Positions 9,822-18,358 of a DNA stretch of 64,000 bases are shown piece after piece. Below the pieces are notes generated by a model. The model saw only the letters and a list, made by a program, of their open reading frames with translations. It made no database searches and had not been told where the DNA came from. How positions within the stretch are numbered: position 1 is the first letter of the stretch; each line of letters opens with the position of its first letter. Position numbers and translations under genes: made by a program. Origin of the DNA: Actinomycetota bacterium (lineage in GTDB: Bacteria; Actinomycetota; Actinomycetes; Actinomycetales; Microbacteriaceae); NCBI GenBank assembly GCA_020160915.1, contig JAIUPK010000001.1, forward strand, positions 217,645 through 281,644, in the 5' to 3' direction.

Positions 9822-10609
9822 CCGACTACACCACCTCCGACGACCTCGCCCTCGCCCTCAAGCTCGCCGCCGACGCCGATCACATCTCGATGGATCGCTA
9901 CCGTTCGGTCGACCTGGTCGTGACGACCAAGCCCGACCGCACGCCCGTGACGGATGCCGACCAGGCGGTCGAGCGCAGCATCCGCACCGGCATCGAGGCG
10001 GCGCGACCGCACGACTCGATCCTCGGCGAGGAGTACGGAACCCAGGGTTCCGGATCACGGCAGTGGATCATCGACCCGATCGACGGCACCGCCAACTTCC
10101 TGCGCGGTGTGCCGATCTGGGGCACGCTCATCGCGCTGGCCGTGGACGGCGAGCCGACGGTCGGCGTCGTCTCGTCGCCGGCGCTCGGCAAGCGGTGGTG
10201 GGGCGCAACCGGGCACGGCGCGTGGGCGCAGGAGACCGGCCACGAGCCGCGCGCCCTCCGCGTCAGCCGGGTGGCTGAGCTCGCCGACGCCTCGCTCAGC
10301 TACAACAGCATGCAGGGCTGGGATGAGGTGGGTCGCCTCGACGACGTCGTCGCGTTGTCGCGTGCGGTCTGGCGATCCCGCGCCATCGGCGACATGTGGT
10401 CGTACATGCTGCTCGCGGAGGGAGCGCTGGACATCGTGGGCGAGTTCGACCTGAAGCCCTACGACATGGCCGCGCTGATTCCCATCGTCGAGGAGGCGGG
10501 TGGCACATTCACCTCGGTGACGGGCATCCCGGGCCCTTGGGAGGGCAACGCGATCGCCACCAACGGCCTGCTGCACGACAGGGTACTCGAGCTTCTCGCA
10601 GCGCGCTGA
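9818..10609 (+). CDS. hisN: inositol-monophosphatase-family phosphatase, likely histidinol-phosphatase
   Basis: 263 residues, starting at GTG 9818 and overlapping the rsgA stop by 4 bases. Metal-binding motifs of the IMPase superfamily are present: GEEYG, DPIDGTANFLRG, and YDMAALIPIVEEAGG in the C-terminal half. In actinobacteria the protein in this family context is typically HisN, which dephosphorylates histidinol phosphate; a broader inositol or sugar phosphatase role cannot be excluded from sequence alone. Translational coupling with rsgA suggests one transcript from aroA onward. Confidence 0.85.
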   Translation: MTDYTTSDDLALALKLAADADHISMDRYRSVDLVVTTKPDRTPVTDADQAVERSIRTGIEAARPHDSILGEEYGTQGSGSRQWIIDPIDGTANFLRGVPIWGTLIALAVDGEPTVGVVSSPALGKRWWGATGHGAWAQETGHEPRALRVSRVAELADASLSYNSMQGWDEVGRLDDVVALSRAVWRSRAIGDMWSYMLLAEGALDIVGEFDLKPYDMAALIPIVEEAGGTFTSVTGIPGPWEGNAIATNGLLHDRVLELLAAR

Positions 10610-10737
10610 CCGGGGCGCACCGAACACCGACGGAGCCGGGCGTTCTGGTCGCGCGTTCTGGCCGAGCATTCGGCCATTCGCTACGCTGGAGCACGTCCTT
10701 TGAGCATCCGCAGCACGAGAAAACGAGGCGACCGTCC

Positions 10738-11241
10738 ATGACCACTCTTCCCCGCACCAGACTGGCTCGCACCCTTGCGGCAGTCACGATCGCCGCCGCG
10801 AGTTTCGGCCTCACGGGCTGCAGCCTGCTCGGTAACGTCGTTGCCGACCCCACCCCCAGCGCCAACCCCACCGACGGCACCGAGACCGACGCCTTCGCGA
10901 TCGGCGTCGGCGACTGCCTCAACGACGGAGGAGTCGAAGGCGAGGTGAGTTCGGTCGTGGTCATCGACTGCGCACAGCCGCACGACAGCGAGGCCTACTC
11001 GTCGATCCAGGTTCCCGACGGTGACTACCCCGGCGAGGATGCGATCCTCGCCCAGGCGGAGCAGGACTGCCTCGCCGCGTTCAACACCTTCGCGGGAATC
11101 AACTACGACCAGTCGACCCTGAGCTTCTCGTACTACTACCCCACCGAGGGCAGCTGGGGCAACGGAGACCGGGAGATCCTCTGCCTGATCCTTGACCCGG
11201 CAGGCAAGACGGTCGGAACGCTGGCCAACGCAGCCCGCTAG
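10738..11241 (+). CDS. septum-formation-family lipoprotein
   Basis: 167 residues. The N-terminus has a basic stretch, a hydrophobic helix and the lipobox GLTGCS, so it is likely a membrane-anchored lipoprotein. The exported part carries GVGDCLN, then VVIDCAQPHDSEAYSS, a Cys pattern of the septum-formation (Septum_form) domain family. A second protein with the same core (GSCLAEN, VVDCDQPHPQQVFAEI) lies at 13892-14407. The open frame extends upstream, but ATG at 10738 begins the signal peptide. A strong hairpin follows at 11260-11291. Confidence 0.8.
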   Translation: MTTLPRTRLARTLAAVTIAAASFGLTGCSLLGNVVADPTPSANPTDGTETDAFAIGVGDCLNDGGVEGEVSSVVVIDCAQPHDSEAYSSIQVPDGDYPGEDAILAQAEQDCLAAFNTFAGINYDQSTLSFSYYYPTEGSWGNGDREILCLILDPAGKTVGTLANAAR

Positions 11242-11259
11242 ATCGCTCGCGAGAACAAC

Positions 11260-11291
11260 GAAGGGGCGCTCCCGTGAGGGGGCGCCCCTTC
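11260..11291. terminator. bidirectional hairpin between lipoprotein gene and tmRNA
   Basis: A 14-bp stem with one G-T pair and a GTGA loop (11274-11277), starting GAAGGGGCGC. It lies after the lipoprotein stop on the plus strand and beyond the tmRNA 3' end on the minus strand, so it can end both convergent transcripts. The T tract is weak. Confidence 0.75.
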
Positions 11292-11307
11292 GTCTTCTTG
11301 TCGACTC

Positions 11308-11323
11308 CAGCGCGATAGCGACC
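11308..11323. repeat. 16-bp inverted repeat, left copy, flanking ssrA
   Basis: CAGCGCGATAGCGACC; its exact reverse complement is at 11743-11758, on the other side of the tmRNA gene. Confidence 0.7.
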
Positions 11324-11326
11324 TGA

Positions 11327-11703
11327 TGGTGGAGATGGGGGGAATTGAACCCCCGTCCACTGCTGTAATTCCACGCCTTCTACGGGTGTAGCTCGTGAAG
11401 TCGTTCTACTCGGCCCTGACCATTGCCACGAGCATCTTGGTCAACAGGCCCAGCCTCAGTTGAAGTCCCGCGTGTCCCTGAGACTCAAGCACGCAGCAAT
11501 CTCTCTAGATAACGCCAGGAACCGGGTAGAGAGCATCCCCGGGCTGACGGACCTTTAAGGGCTAGTTGCTGCTAGGCAGCAAGAGCGAGGTCAGTGCGCT
11601 TAACATTGGCACTTATTTTTTGCAGAGGTCGTTTACGAGATAACCCTGCATCCTCGACCCGCTTCTCGTAGTTTTGCAGGCAATGTCGAAACCGATCATC
11701 CCC
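11327..11703 (-). ncRNA. ssrA: transfer-messenger RNA (tmRNA)
   Basis: 377 nt. The 5' end reads GGGGATGATCGGTTTCGACA, the conserved tmRNA start, and the 3' end carries the T-arm GGGGGTTCAATTCCCCC and encoded CCA, pairing into the alanine-tRNA-like domain. The tag reading frame is at 11572-11610 and encodes ANVKRTDLALAA followed by TAG, an actinobacterial-type degradation tag resuming on a GCC alanine codon. tmRNA with SmpB (gene at 14421) rescues stalled ribosomes and marks the peptide for proteolysis. A TTGACA at 11765-11770 (minus) is a possible -35 but no matching -10 was found. Confidence 0.96.
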
Positions 11704-11742
11704 ATGCTTCGCTTCGTCCGACCGTGAGGCCGAAGTTCTGCG

Positions 11743-11758
11743 GGTCGCTATCGCGCTG
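11743..11758. repeat. 16-bp inverted repeat, right copy, flanking ssrA
   Basis: Exact reverse complement of 11308-11323. It lies in the region expected to hold the tmRNA promoter. Confidence 0.7.
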
Positions 11759-11880
11759 TTGAGTTGTCAAACCCGCCCGGTTTCCCGAGCAGCCTTCCAT
11801 TGTACGCCGCCATGCTACCCGGTGCCACTGACGGCTCCTCATGGCAGGATCGTAAGCCAGACTTCGACGACGGGAGCAGC

Positions 11881-12564
11881 ATGGCAGACACGATCATCAC
11901 GGTGCAGGGCGAGTACTCGGCGTGGTACCCGGCCGAGCGGGCCACCGTGCGGGCGTCAGTGCAGGTCGACGGGCCGAAGCGGGACGCGGTCTTCACCAGC
12001 GCCGTGACCGCCTCTGACACCCTGCGCGTGACCATCGAGGCCCTGTTCGACAAGGTGAAGGGTCCCGTCACGTGGTGGACCTCCGACAGCGTGCGGGTCT
12101 GGTCTGAGCGCCCCTGGAACAACGAGGGCAAGCAGCTGCCCCTCGTGTACCACTCCGCCGTGGAGTTCTCGGCGAAGTTCAGCGACTTCGACGCGCTGTC
12201 ACGGTGGGTCGAGAGCGCCGCGGCCGTCGAGCACGTCAGCGTCGGGTCGATCAGCTGGGACCTGACCGACGCCACCCGCACGTCAGCCACCACCGAAGTG
12301 CGCTCCCGAGCTGTGAAAGACGCCGTCGCGAAGGCGAGCGTGTTCGCCCAGTCGATCGGCCTCGGTAGCGTGAAGGCGATCGCCCTCGCCGACCCCGGGA
12401 TGCTCGGGGATCCGTCGAGCGGTGGTGGCGCGGCTCCCGCACCGATGTTCCGCGGCGCGATGAAGGCACAGGCGTTCGACGGCGGGAGCTCGCCGGTGCT
12501 TGCACTCAAGCCTGAGGAGATTGCCGTGGCATCCGTCGTGGACGCCCGGTTCGTCGCGAGCTGA
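11881..12564 (+). CDS. SIMPL domain protein (DUF541)
   Basis: 227 residues from ATG 11881, preceded by a GGGAG Shine-Dalgarno. The SIMPL pattern is visible: ITVQGEYSAWYPAERATVRASVQ, a central strand-helix segment, and a C-terminal part with AVKDAVAKASVFAQSIGL followed by glycine-rich sequence. No signal peptide is seen, so it is probably cytoplasmic, unlike many SIMPL proteins that are periplasmic. Its function is unknown. The open frame extends upstream to 11764, but that part has no RBS. It is convergent with the two membrane proteins that follow. Confidence 0.8.
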   Translation: MADTIITVQGEYSAWYPAERATVRASVQVDGPKRDAVFTSAVTASDTLRVTIEALFDKVKGPVTWWTSDSVRVWSERPWNNEGKQLPLVYHSAVEFSAKFSDFDALSRWVESAAAVEHVSVGSISWDLTDATRTSATTEVRSRAVKDAVAKASVFAQSIGLGSVKAIALADPGMLGDPSSGGGAAPAPMFRGAMKAQAFDGGSSPVLALKPEEIAVASVVDARFVAS

Positions 12565-12566
12565 GC

Positions 12567-13196
12567 TCAGCCCGACGCGACCAGGGTGATCACGAGGGCG
12601 ACAACGAAGAGGGCCGCTCCGCCCGCCGCGAGCGAGATGACCGCACGGGGCGCGGTGAGCACCCCCGCGACGCCCAGCACGAACAGGGCGAGCGCGAAGA
12701 TCACCGCTGCCCCGGTCAGGGTCTGGGCGCGAGCTGTCACGCGATCGACCATGCCGTCGGCGACGAATGACGCGTATTGCAGCGACTGGGACTCGGCGAA
12801 CAGGGCGACCGTGTAGTCGGGGTCGGCGAGCGGGAAGCTCTCTATGCCGTAACCGGCAGCCGCCCAAGACGGCCACGCGTCGCGCAGTGCTGGGCTGCCC
12901 GCTGCGGCGAGCGCATCCCGCTCGGCGGCGACCTGTTCGGCGTTCTCGGGTCGCAGGATCAGTTCGCTCTGCAGCGCGAAAGCCGCGCTCACACGTCGGC
13001 TGTCGTCCCGGAAGGTGAGTTGACTCGACAGGAACTTGGTGAGATTCCTGTCGCGTTGCTGCTGGGAGATCGAGTCGAGGTCGGCCGCCTGCTGGTTCAG
13101 CACGGTCGCCTGGTAAGCACTTAAGGTGGTGCCGACGGAGACAAGCCCCAGAAGCACGGCTGTGACCACCTCGAGCACCACTCGTTGCCGGGTCAT
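12567..13196 (-). CDS. membrane protein of unknown function, paralog of the next gene
   Basis: 209 residues: one N-terminal helix (about residues 8-28), an extracellular or periplasmic-side segment of about 120 residues with a predicted helical QQRDRN-type stretch, then three C-terminal helices ending VALVITLVASG. It has the same topology and several matching positions (ITAxxLGLVSVxTxLxAxQA at the N-terminus; LADPDY versus VDDPDY before the membrane part) as the gene at 13193-13852, with which it overlaps by 4 bases. I do not recognise the family. The pair is likely a recent tandem duplication whose products may act together. Confidence 0.75.
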   Translation of the reverse strand: MTRQRVVLEVVTAVLLGLVSVGTTLSAYQATVLNQQAADLDSISQQQRDRNLTKFLSSQLTFRDDSRRVSAAFALQSELILRPENAEQVAAERDALAAAGSPALRDAWPSWAAAGYGIESFPLADPDYTVALFAESQSLQYASFVADGMVDRVTARAQTLTGAAVIFALALFVLGVAGVLTAPRAVISLAAGGAALFVVALVITLVASG

Positions 13197-13852
13197 GCGC
13201 CCACTCCGAAGGAGCTCAGGGCGACGACAATCCCCACGAGGAACACCACAGCCCCGAGCGCGAGGATGGCGACCCGCACGGCGCCCACCCGGTTGACGCC
13301 GGCGATGCCGATGAGGAAGAGCGCGAGCGCCTGCACGAGCGCGGCCTGCGCGAGCACGCTCGACCGTGTCTGCAGCTGGTGCGAGAGGTCGTCCAGCACG
13401 AAGCCTGCCACCCCGTAAGACTGGTAGAAACCGTCACGCCCCGCGAGATAGTCCGGGTCGTCCACCGGTGCGGATGTCGGGTCGAAACCGCCCGACTGCC
13501 AGAGGTACCAGGCATCTGAGAATCCCGGAGTCGTGCTGCTGAGCGTCGCTTGGATCTCGTTGTCGATGAGCGCCAGCTCGAGCGGATCGATCTGGCCCTC
13601 GCGTCGATCGGCGATCGCCCGCGCGGCCAAGGATGCCTCGAGGTCGGTTCGCGCGGCGTAGTCGGCCTGCACGGACTGGTTGACGCTCACGTCCCGAGCG
13701 TCGCCTGCGTCGCGACCGAATTCCTGGGCTCGGCCGTCCCAGGCAGCGGCCTGCCACGCCCCCAGCGCCGTGACCACCGAGACCAGACCCAGCATGATCG
13801 CGGTGATCACGTCCAGAGCGCGGGACGGGCGTTCTTCTGGCACGAGTGACAT
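13193..13852 (-). CDS. membrane protein of unknown function, paralog of the previous gene
   Basis: 219 residues with an N-terminal helix (LDVITAIMLGLVSVVTALGAWQA), a soluble region of about 110 residues and three C-terminal helices. It is the first gene of a two-gene unit, overlapping the downstream paralog by ATGA, so the proteins are made in equal amounts. No catalytic motif is visible. It is divergent from the septum-formation-like gene at 13892 with 39 bases between the starts. Confidence 0.75.
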   Translation of the reverse strand: MSLVPEERPSRALDVITAIMLGLVSVVTALGAWQAAAWDGRAQEFGRDAGDARDVSVNQSVQADYAARTDLEASLAARAIADRREGQIDPLELALIDNEIQATLSSTTPGFSDAWYLWQSGGFDPTSAPVDDPDYLAGRDGFYQSYGVAGFVLDDLSHQLQTRSSVLAQAALVQALALFLIGIAGVNRVGAVRVAILALGAVVFLVGIVVALSSFGVGA

Positions 13853-13878
13853 TCAATCAACTGCGCCCGGTCTCGCGC

Positions 13879-13884
13879 TACGGT
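13879..13884 (+). promoter_or_regulatory. -10 element of leaderless gene at 13892
   Basis: TACGGT lies 7 bases before the GTG start; no Shine-Dalgarno. Confidence 0.5.
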
Positions 13885-13891
13885 ATTCGCT

Positions 13892-14407
13892 GTGACCGTT
13901 GATTCCGCCCCGCCCACGAAGCGCGGCCTCCCCCGCTGGGCGATCGTGCTCATCGCCGTCGGAGGCGCCATCGCCGTGACCGTCATCGGCCTGGTGATCG
14001 CCGTCATCGTGAGCGTCTTCTCTGGCCCGGCCTGGGGACCCACCGAGGCTGCGGCGCTGCAGCCCGGCTCCTGCCTCGCGGAGAACGGCGCCGACCTCGC
14101 CGTCTACACCGTTGTCGACTGCGATCAACCGCACCCCCAGCAGGTCTTCGCTGAGATCGACCTCTCCCGCAACACCGCCCAGTACACGACCCAGACTGCC
14201 CTCACCAGCTACGCGGGTGAGATCTGCGCACGGTTCCTGGAGTACGGGCTGTTCGTGACGGAGGCCGCAGACGACACCGTCACGACCGCTGCGCTAGCCG
14301 TTCCCACACCCGAAGCCCTGGCGGCCGGCAGCTCACGGGCGCTGTGCACTCTGTCGGGAGCCGACGGGTCGAGCCTCACGGGCGACCTGTACCGGCCGAT
14401 GCCGTGA
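13892..14407 (+). CDS. membrane-anchored septum-formation-like protein
   Basis: 171 residues from GTG 13892. A short basic N-terminus precedes one strong membrane helix (about residues 15-43), then an exported domain with LQPGSCLAENGADLAVYTVVDC, DQPHPQQVFAEI, a third Cys in GEICARF and a fourth in RALCTLSG. The Cys spacing and the VDC-QPH motif match the lipoprotein at 10738-11241, so both are Septum_form-like, one lipid-anchored and one helix-anchored. The two together with ftsEX and smpB nearby suggest an envelope/division neighbourhood, but no direct role can be read from sequence. Confidence 0.75.
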   Translation: MTVDSAPPTKRGLPRWAIVLIAVGGAIAVTVIGLVIAVIVSVFSGPAWGPTEAAALQPGSCLAENGADLAVYTVVDCDQPHPQQVFAEIDLSRNTAQYTTQTALTSYAGEICARFLEYGLFVTEAADDTVTTAALAVPTPEALAAGSSRALCTLSGADGSSLTGDLYRPMP

Positions 14408-14420
14408 CGCGGCGTCGCGG

Positions 14421-14897
14421 CTACTCGTTGAGGTTCTTGCGGGCCGACATCGCGCGGTCGGCCTCGCGCTTGTCCTGGCGCTCGCGCAGAGTCTGGCGCT
14501 TGTCGTATTCGCGCTTGCCCTTCGCGATAGCGAGCTCCACCTTCGCGTTGCCGTCGCTGAAGTAGATCGACAACGGCACGAGGGTGTAGCCACCCTCCTT
14601 GACCTTGTTGTGGATCTTGAGGATCTGCGCCTTGTGCAGCAGCATCTTGCGCTTGCGACGGGGCGGGTGGTTGTTCCACGACCCCTGGCTGAACTCGGGG
14701 ATGTGCACAGCGTCGAGCCAGGCCTCACCGCCCTCGATGAAGCCGTAGCCGTCGACCAGGCTCGCGCGACCCGCGCGCAACGACTTGACCTCGGTTCCCG
14801 TCAAGACCAGCCCGGCCTCGAAGGTGTCCTCGATCGTGTAGTCATGGCGCGCCTTGCGGTTGCTGGCAACAACCTTCTGGCCGCGTTCCCTGGGCAT
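14421..14897 (-). CDS. smpB: SsrA-binding protein
   Basis: 158 residues, the normal length. Conserved SmpB blocks are present: [43 protein letters not shown] and the basic C-terminal tail [21 protein letters not shown] that enters the mRNA channel. SmpB delivers tmRNA to stalled ribosomes; ssrA is about 2.7 kb away on the same strand, separated by other genes. It lies downstream of ftsX with 56 bases between them, the order ftsE-ftsX-smpB being common in actinobacteria. Confidence 0.96.
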   Translation of the reverse strand: MPRERGQKVVASNRKARHDYTIEDTFEAGLVLTGTEVKSLRAGRASLVDGYGFIEGGEAWLDAVHIPEFSQGSWNNHPPRRKRKMLLHKAQILKIHNKVKEGGYTLVPLSIYFSDGNAKVELAIAKGKREYDKRQTLRERQDKREADRAMSARKNLNE

Positions 14898-14953
14898 CGT
14901 CTCTCTCCGTCAGTAGGTGCCCGTCCGGGCAGCCCACCATCCTAACGCGGGAG

Positions 14954-15871
14954 CTAGACCTTGAGGTACCTGCTGATCGCCACGCCAGCGGATGCCGCGG
15001 CAAGAGCAGCGCCGACGACCACGAGTATCGGCACCACAACCAGCGCATCGCCGAGTCCCACGAGGGTGGTCGTGGACTGCAGCGCGGTGGTGAGGTAGCC
15101 CTGCACGAAGAACTGCACGATGCCGACGATCGCCAGCCCCGCGAGCACCGAGCCGATGAGCGCCGCGAAGACGCCCTCGAGTATGAAGGGGGTCTGGATG
15201 AACCGGTTCGAGGCACCGACGAGGCGCATGATTCCCAGCTCGCGCCGTCGGGAGAAGGCACTGAGCCGGATGGTCGTGGCGATCAGCAGCACCGCCGCGA
15301 TCAGCATGAGGGCCGCGACGCCGATGGCCGTGTAGCTGGCGGCGTTGAGCACGGCGAAGATGCGATCGAGGTAGCCGCGCTGGTCTTCGACGGCCTGCAC
15401 CCCGGGCATGCTCGACAAAGACTCGATGAGGATGTCGGCCTCGGTCGGATCGATGAGGTTCACCCGGAAGCTCTCGTTGAGGGTCTCGGGGGTGACGAAG
15501 CTCGCGATCGGGTTGTCTGAGAGCTGGGCCTGGAAGTTCTTGTAGGCCTGCTCGTGATTCTCGTACTCGAACTTCTTGATGTACGGCGTGAGCGCATCCG
15601 ACTTGAGCTTCGCCTCGACGGCGTCGATCTGGTCCTGCGTTGCCTCGCTCTGCGTGCAGTTGCCGGTCGTGTCGAGCGAGGTGCACATGTAGACGGCGAC
15701 CTGGGCCCGGTCGTACCAGTAGCCCTTCATCTGGCCGATCTGCATCTGCAGCAGAATCGCGGCGCCGACGAACGTGAGGGAGATGAAGGTGACGAGGATG
15801 ACCGAGATCACCATCGAGACATTGCGGCGCAGGCCGTTGCCGACCTCGCCGAGAATCAAGCCCAGCCTCAC
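14954..15871 (-). CDS. ftsX: cell division ABC transporter permease FtsX
   Basis: 305 residues with the FtsX layout: one N-terminal helix ([22 protein letters not shown]), a large extracellular loop of about 120 residues containing [15 protein letters not shown], and three C-terminal helices. FtsEX couples ATP hydrolysis to activation of septal peptidoglycan hydrolases. It overlaps ftsE by 4 bases. Confidence 0.95.
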   Translation of the reverse strand: MRLGLILGEVGNGLRRNVSMVISVILVTFISLTFVGAAILLQMQIGQMKGYWYDRAQVAVYMCTSLDTTGNCTQSEATQDQIDAVEAKLKSDALTPYIKKFEYENHEQAYKNFQAQLSDNPIASFVTPETLNESFRVNLIDPTEADILIESLSSMPGVQAVEDQRGYLDRIFAVLNAASYTAIGVAALMLIAAVLLIATTIRLSAFSRRRELGIMRLVGASNRFIQTPFILEGVFAALIGSVLAGLAIVGIVQFFVQGYLTTALQSTTTLVGLGDALVVVPILVVVGAALAAASAGVAISRYLKV

Positions 15872-16602
15872 GGTGCGACTTCCTCTGCCATGCGACCGAA
15901 GCCCTGCACGGGAACGGCCTGCGTCTGGTAGCCGCCCTGGCGCTCGTCGCGCACGATCTGGCCGGAGATGAGCTCGATCACGCGCCGCTTCATCTGGTCG
16001 ACGATGCCCGCGTCGTGCGTGGCCATGAGCACGGTCGTGCCGCCCAGGTTGATGCGTTCGAGCAGAGTCATGATGCCAGCGGATGTGGCGGGGTCGAGGT
16101 TACCGGTCGGCTCGTCCGCGAGCAGGATCGCCGGCTTGTTGACGACCGCTCGCGCGATAGCGACGCGCTGCTGCTCACCACCGGAGAGTTCGTGCGGGTA
16201 GCGGTTGGACTTGCCTGCGAGACCGACCATCTTGAGGGCATCCGGAACTGCTTCCTGGATGAAGCCCCGGCTCTTGCCGATCACCTGAAGCGTGAAGGCG
16301 ACGTTGTCGAAGACGGTCTTGTTGGGCAGCAGCCGGAAGTCCTGGAAGACGACGCCCAGGTTGCGGCGGAAGTAGGGAACCTTGCGGCTGGCCAGAGTGT
16401 TGAGGTGCTGACCGAGCACGTGGATGGCGCCCTTGGTGGGCGTCTCCTCGCGCAGGATCAACCGCAGGAAACTCGACTTGCCCGACCCCGAGGCGCCGAC
16501 CAGGAAGACGAACTCCCCCTTGAGGATCTCGATACTCACGCCGTTGAGCGCGGGCCGGGTCGTGCCCGGGTAGGCCTTGGTGACGGAATCAAAGCGAATC
16601 AT
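15868..16602 (-). CDS. ftsE: cell division ATP-binding protein FtsE
   Basis: 244 residues. Walker A is [11 protein letters not shown], the ABC signature is [14 protein letters not shown], and Walker B/D-loop reads [14 protein letters not shown], followed by an H-loop histidine in MATHDAGIV. The conserved start [21 protein letters not shown] fits FtsE. It precedes and overlaps ftsX. Confidence 0.96.
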   Translation of the reverse strand: MIRFDSVTKAYPGTTRPALNGVSIEILKGEFVFLVGASGSGKSSFLRLILREETPTKGAIHVLGQHLNTLASRKVPYFRRNLGVVFQDFRLLPNKTVFDNVAFTLQVIGKSRGFIQEAVPDALKMVGLAGKSNRYPHELSGGEQQRVAIARAVVNKPAILLADEPTGNLDPATSAGIMTLLERINLGGTTVLMATHDAGIVDQMKRRVIELISGQIVRDERQGGYQTQAVPVQGFGRMAEEVAP

Positions 16603-16670
16603 GACGGTGTCAGCCTAAGGACGGGCCTGCGGCACACCCGCAGCGACACCCCCGCCGAGGTTTTTCCCAG

Positions 16671-17216
16671 CTACGGCTGCGTCTTGCGCGCCTCGGCCGC
16701 GGCCTTGCCCGCGCCGAGCAGCAGGCGCACCACCACGCCGAGGAGGAGCAGGTCGAGCACGATCTGCACGATGACGACGATGCGCGCGGCATCCGAGACT
16801 GCGGAGATGTCGCCGAAGCCCACTGTCGCGAGAATCGACATCGTGAAATACAGGCCGCCGACCTCGTTGAGCGGTTCGCTGAACGCCAGCGGGTTCGACG
16901 CCGACATCGACACGTAGACGATCGAGAAGACGATGACGAGCAGCCAGAACGAGAGCCCCACCGCCTCGACGGAGCGCAGTAGCGGTTGGTGGGAGCGAGA
17001 AATCGCGCGCACCTGCCACCCGATCGCAACCGCGATGAGCACGATGCCACCGACGAGACGCAGCAGCGTGTCGGCCGCACTGACGTCGCGGAACGGCAGC
17101 ACGAAGTAGAAGACCAGCATCGCGACGCCGGTGGCGACCACCCGCACCACAGACCAGGCGAGGGCCCTGCGCTCGACCTCGGGGGTACCCGGGACTATTT
17201 GTCGCGCTTGCGCCAC
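16671..17216 (-). CDS. two-pore-helix potassium channel (no RCK domain)
   Basis: 181 residues. The segment [16 protein letters not shown] contains the K+ selectivity filter TVGFGD, preceded and followed by membrane helices; two further helices lie near the N-terminus, giving a four-helix ion-channel subunit (Ion_trans_2). The C-terminus is only a short charged tail, so there is no regulatory RCK/NAD domain. The longest start, GTG 17216, lies 22 bases inside prfB; later GTG codons (for example before ERRALAW) are possible. Translation may be coupled to prfB. Confidence 0.85.
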   Translation of the reverse strand: MAQARQIVPGTPEVERRALAWSVVRVVATGVAMLVFYFVLPFRDVSAADTLLRLVGGIVLIAVAIGWQVRAISRSHQPLLRSVEAVGLSFWLLVIVFSIVYVSMSASNPLAFSEPLNEVGGLYFTMSILATVGFGDISAVSDAARIVVIVQIVLDLLLLGVVVRLLLGAGKAAAEARKTQP

Positions 17217-18298
17217 TTGATACCCGCAGCGATGAAACTGTCGATGTCGCCGTCGAACACCTTCGAGGGGTTGCCTTCTTCGTACTCGGTGCGCAGGTCT
17301 TTGACCATCTGGTACGGCGCGAGCACGTAGGAGCGCATCTGGTCGCCCCAGCTGGCCGTGATCACTCCGGCGAGATCCTTTTTGACCGCCGCCTCCTGCT
17401 CCTTCTGGAGGATGAGCAGTCGCGACTGGAGCACCCGGAGTGCGGCAGCACGGTTCTGGATCTGGCTCTTCTCGTTCTGCATCGAGACCACGGTGCCCGT
17501 CGGGATGTGGGTGAGCCGCACGGCCGAGTCGGTCGTGTTGACCGACTGCCCGCCGGGCCCGCTCGAGCGGAATACGTCCACCCGGATGTCGCCCTCAGGG
17601 ATGTCGATCACCTCGGTCTCCGGCATGAGCGGGATGACCTCGACCGCGGCGAATGACGTCTGGCGCTTGCCCGCCGCTCCGAAGGGGCTCATCCGCACGA
17701 GACGGTGGGTGCCCGCTTCGACGCTGAGCGTGCCGAATGCGTAGGGGGCGTCGATCTCGAAGGTGGCGGACTTGATGCCCGCCTCTTCCGCGTAGCTGAC
17801 GTCCATGACCGTGGCGGTGTACTTGTGCTTCTCGGCCCAGCGGAGGTACATGCGCATGAGCATGTCGGCGAAGTCCGCGGCATCCACCCCACCGGCACCG
17901 GCCCGGATGGTGATGACGGCCGGGCGGTCGTCGTACTCCCCGTCGAGGAGGGTCTGCACCTCGAGCTCGCCGAGCAGCTTCTGGATGCTCGCAAGCTCGG
18001 TGTGCACGTCGGCTGCGGCGGACTCGTCGGACTCCTCGTTCGCAAGTTCGACCATGATCTCGATGTCGTCGAGGCGTGAGCCGATCGAGACGATCTTGGC
18101 GAGCTCGGCCTGCCGGTGGCTCAGCGCGCTCGTGACCTTCTGCGCCTTGTCGGTGTCGTCCCACAGGTCGGGTGCGCCCGCCTGCTCACTGAGGTCGGCG
18201 ATCTCGGCCTCAAGCCGATCAACCCCGACGACCGAGCGGATGTCCGCGAAGGTCGAGCGCAGGGCGGCCAGCTGGTCGGAGATATCGAGCTCGATCAT
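17195..18298 (-). CDS. prfB: peptide chain release factor 2
   Basis: 367 residues. RF2 hallmarks are the SPF-type stop recognition loop ([15 protein letters not shown]) and the catalytic GGQ motif in [17 protein letters not shown], which triggers peptidyl-tRNA hydrolysis at UGA and UAA codons. The gene is a single uninterrupted frame with no in-frame UGA near codon 25, so it lacks the programmed +1 frameshift that autoregulates RF2 in many bacteria. It is divergent from the MFS gene with 60 bases between the starts. Confidence 0.97.
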   Translation of the reverse strand: MIELDISDQLAALRSTFADIRSVVGVDRLEAEIADLSEQAGAPDLWDDTDKAQKVTSALSHRQAELAKIVSIGSRLDDIEIMVELANEESDESAAADVHTELASIQKLLGELEVQTLLDGEYDDRPAVITIRAGAGGVDAADFADMLMRMYLRWAEKHKYTATVMDVSYAEEAGIKSATFEIDAPYAFGTLSVEAGTHRLVRMSPFGAAGKRQTSFAAVEVIPLMPETEVIDIPEGDIRVDVFRSSGPGGQSVNTTDSAVRLTHIPTGTVVSMQNEKSQIQNRAAALRVLQSRLLILQKEQEAAVKKDLAGVITASWGDQMRSYVLAPYQMVKDLRTEYEEGNPSKVFDGDIDSFIAAGIKWRKRDK

Positions 18299-18345
18299 GT
18301 CGCAGACCAGACTATCGTCTTGCCCCGCCGGGGGCCGGGCGCGGG

Positions 18346-18351
18346 TAGCAT
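18346..18351 (+). promoter_or_regulatory. -10 element of leaderless MFS gene
   Basis: TAGCAT lies 7 bases before the ATG at 18359. Confidence 0.5.
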
Positions 18352-18358
18352 CGCAGAG

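Noticed and set aside
18200..18298. Programmed frameshift in prfB
   Set aside because: The RF2 frame is continuous with no internal UGA or CUU-UGA site in the first codons.
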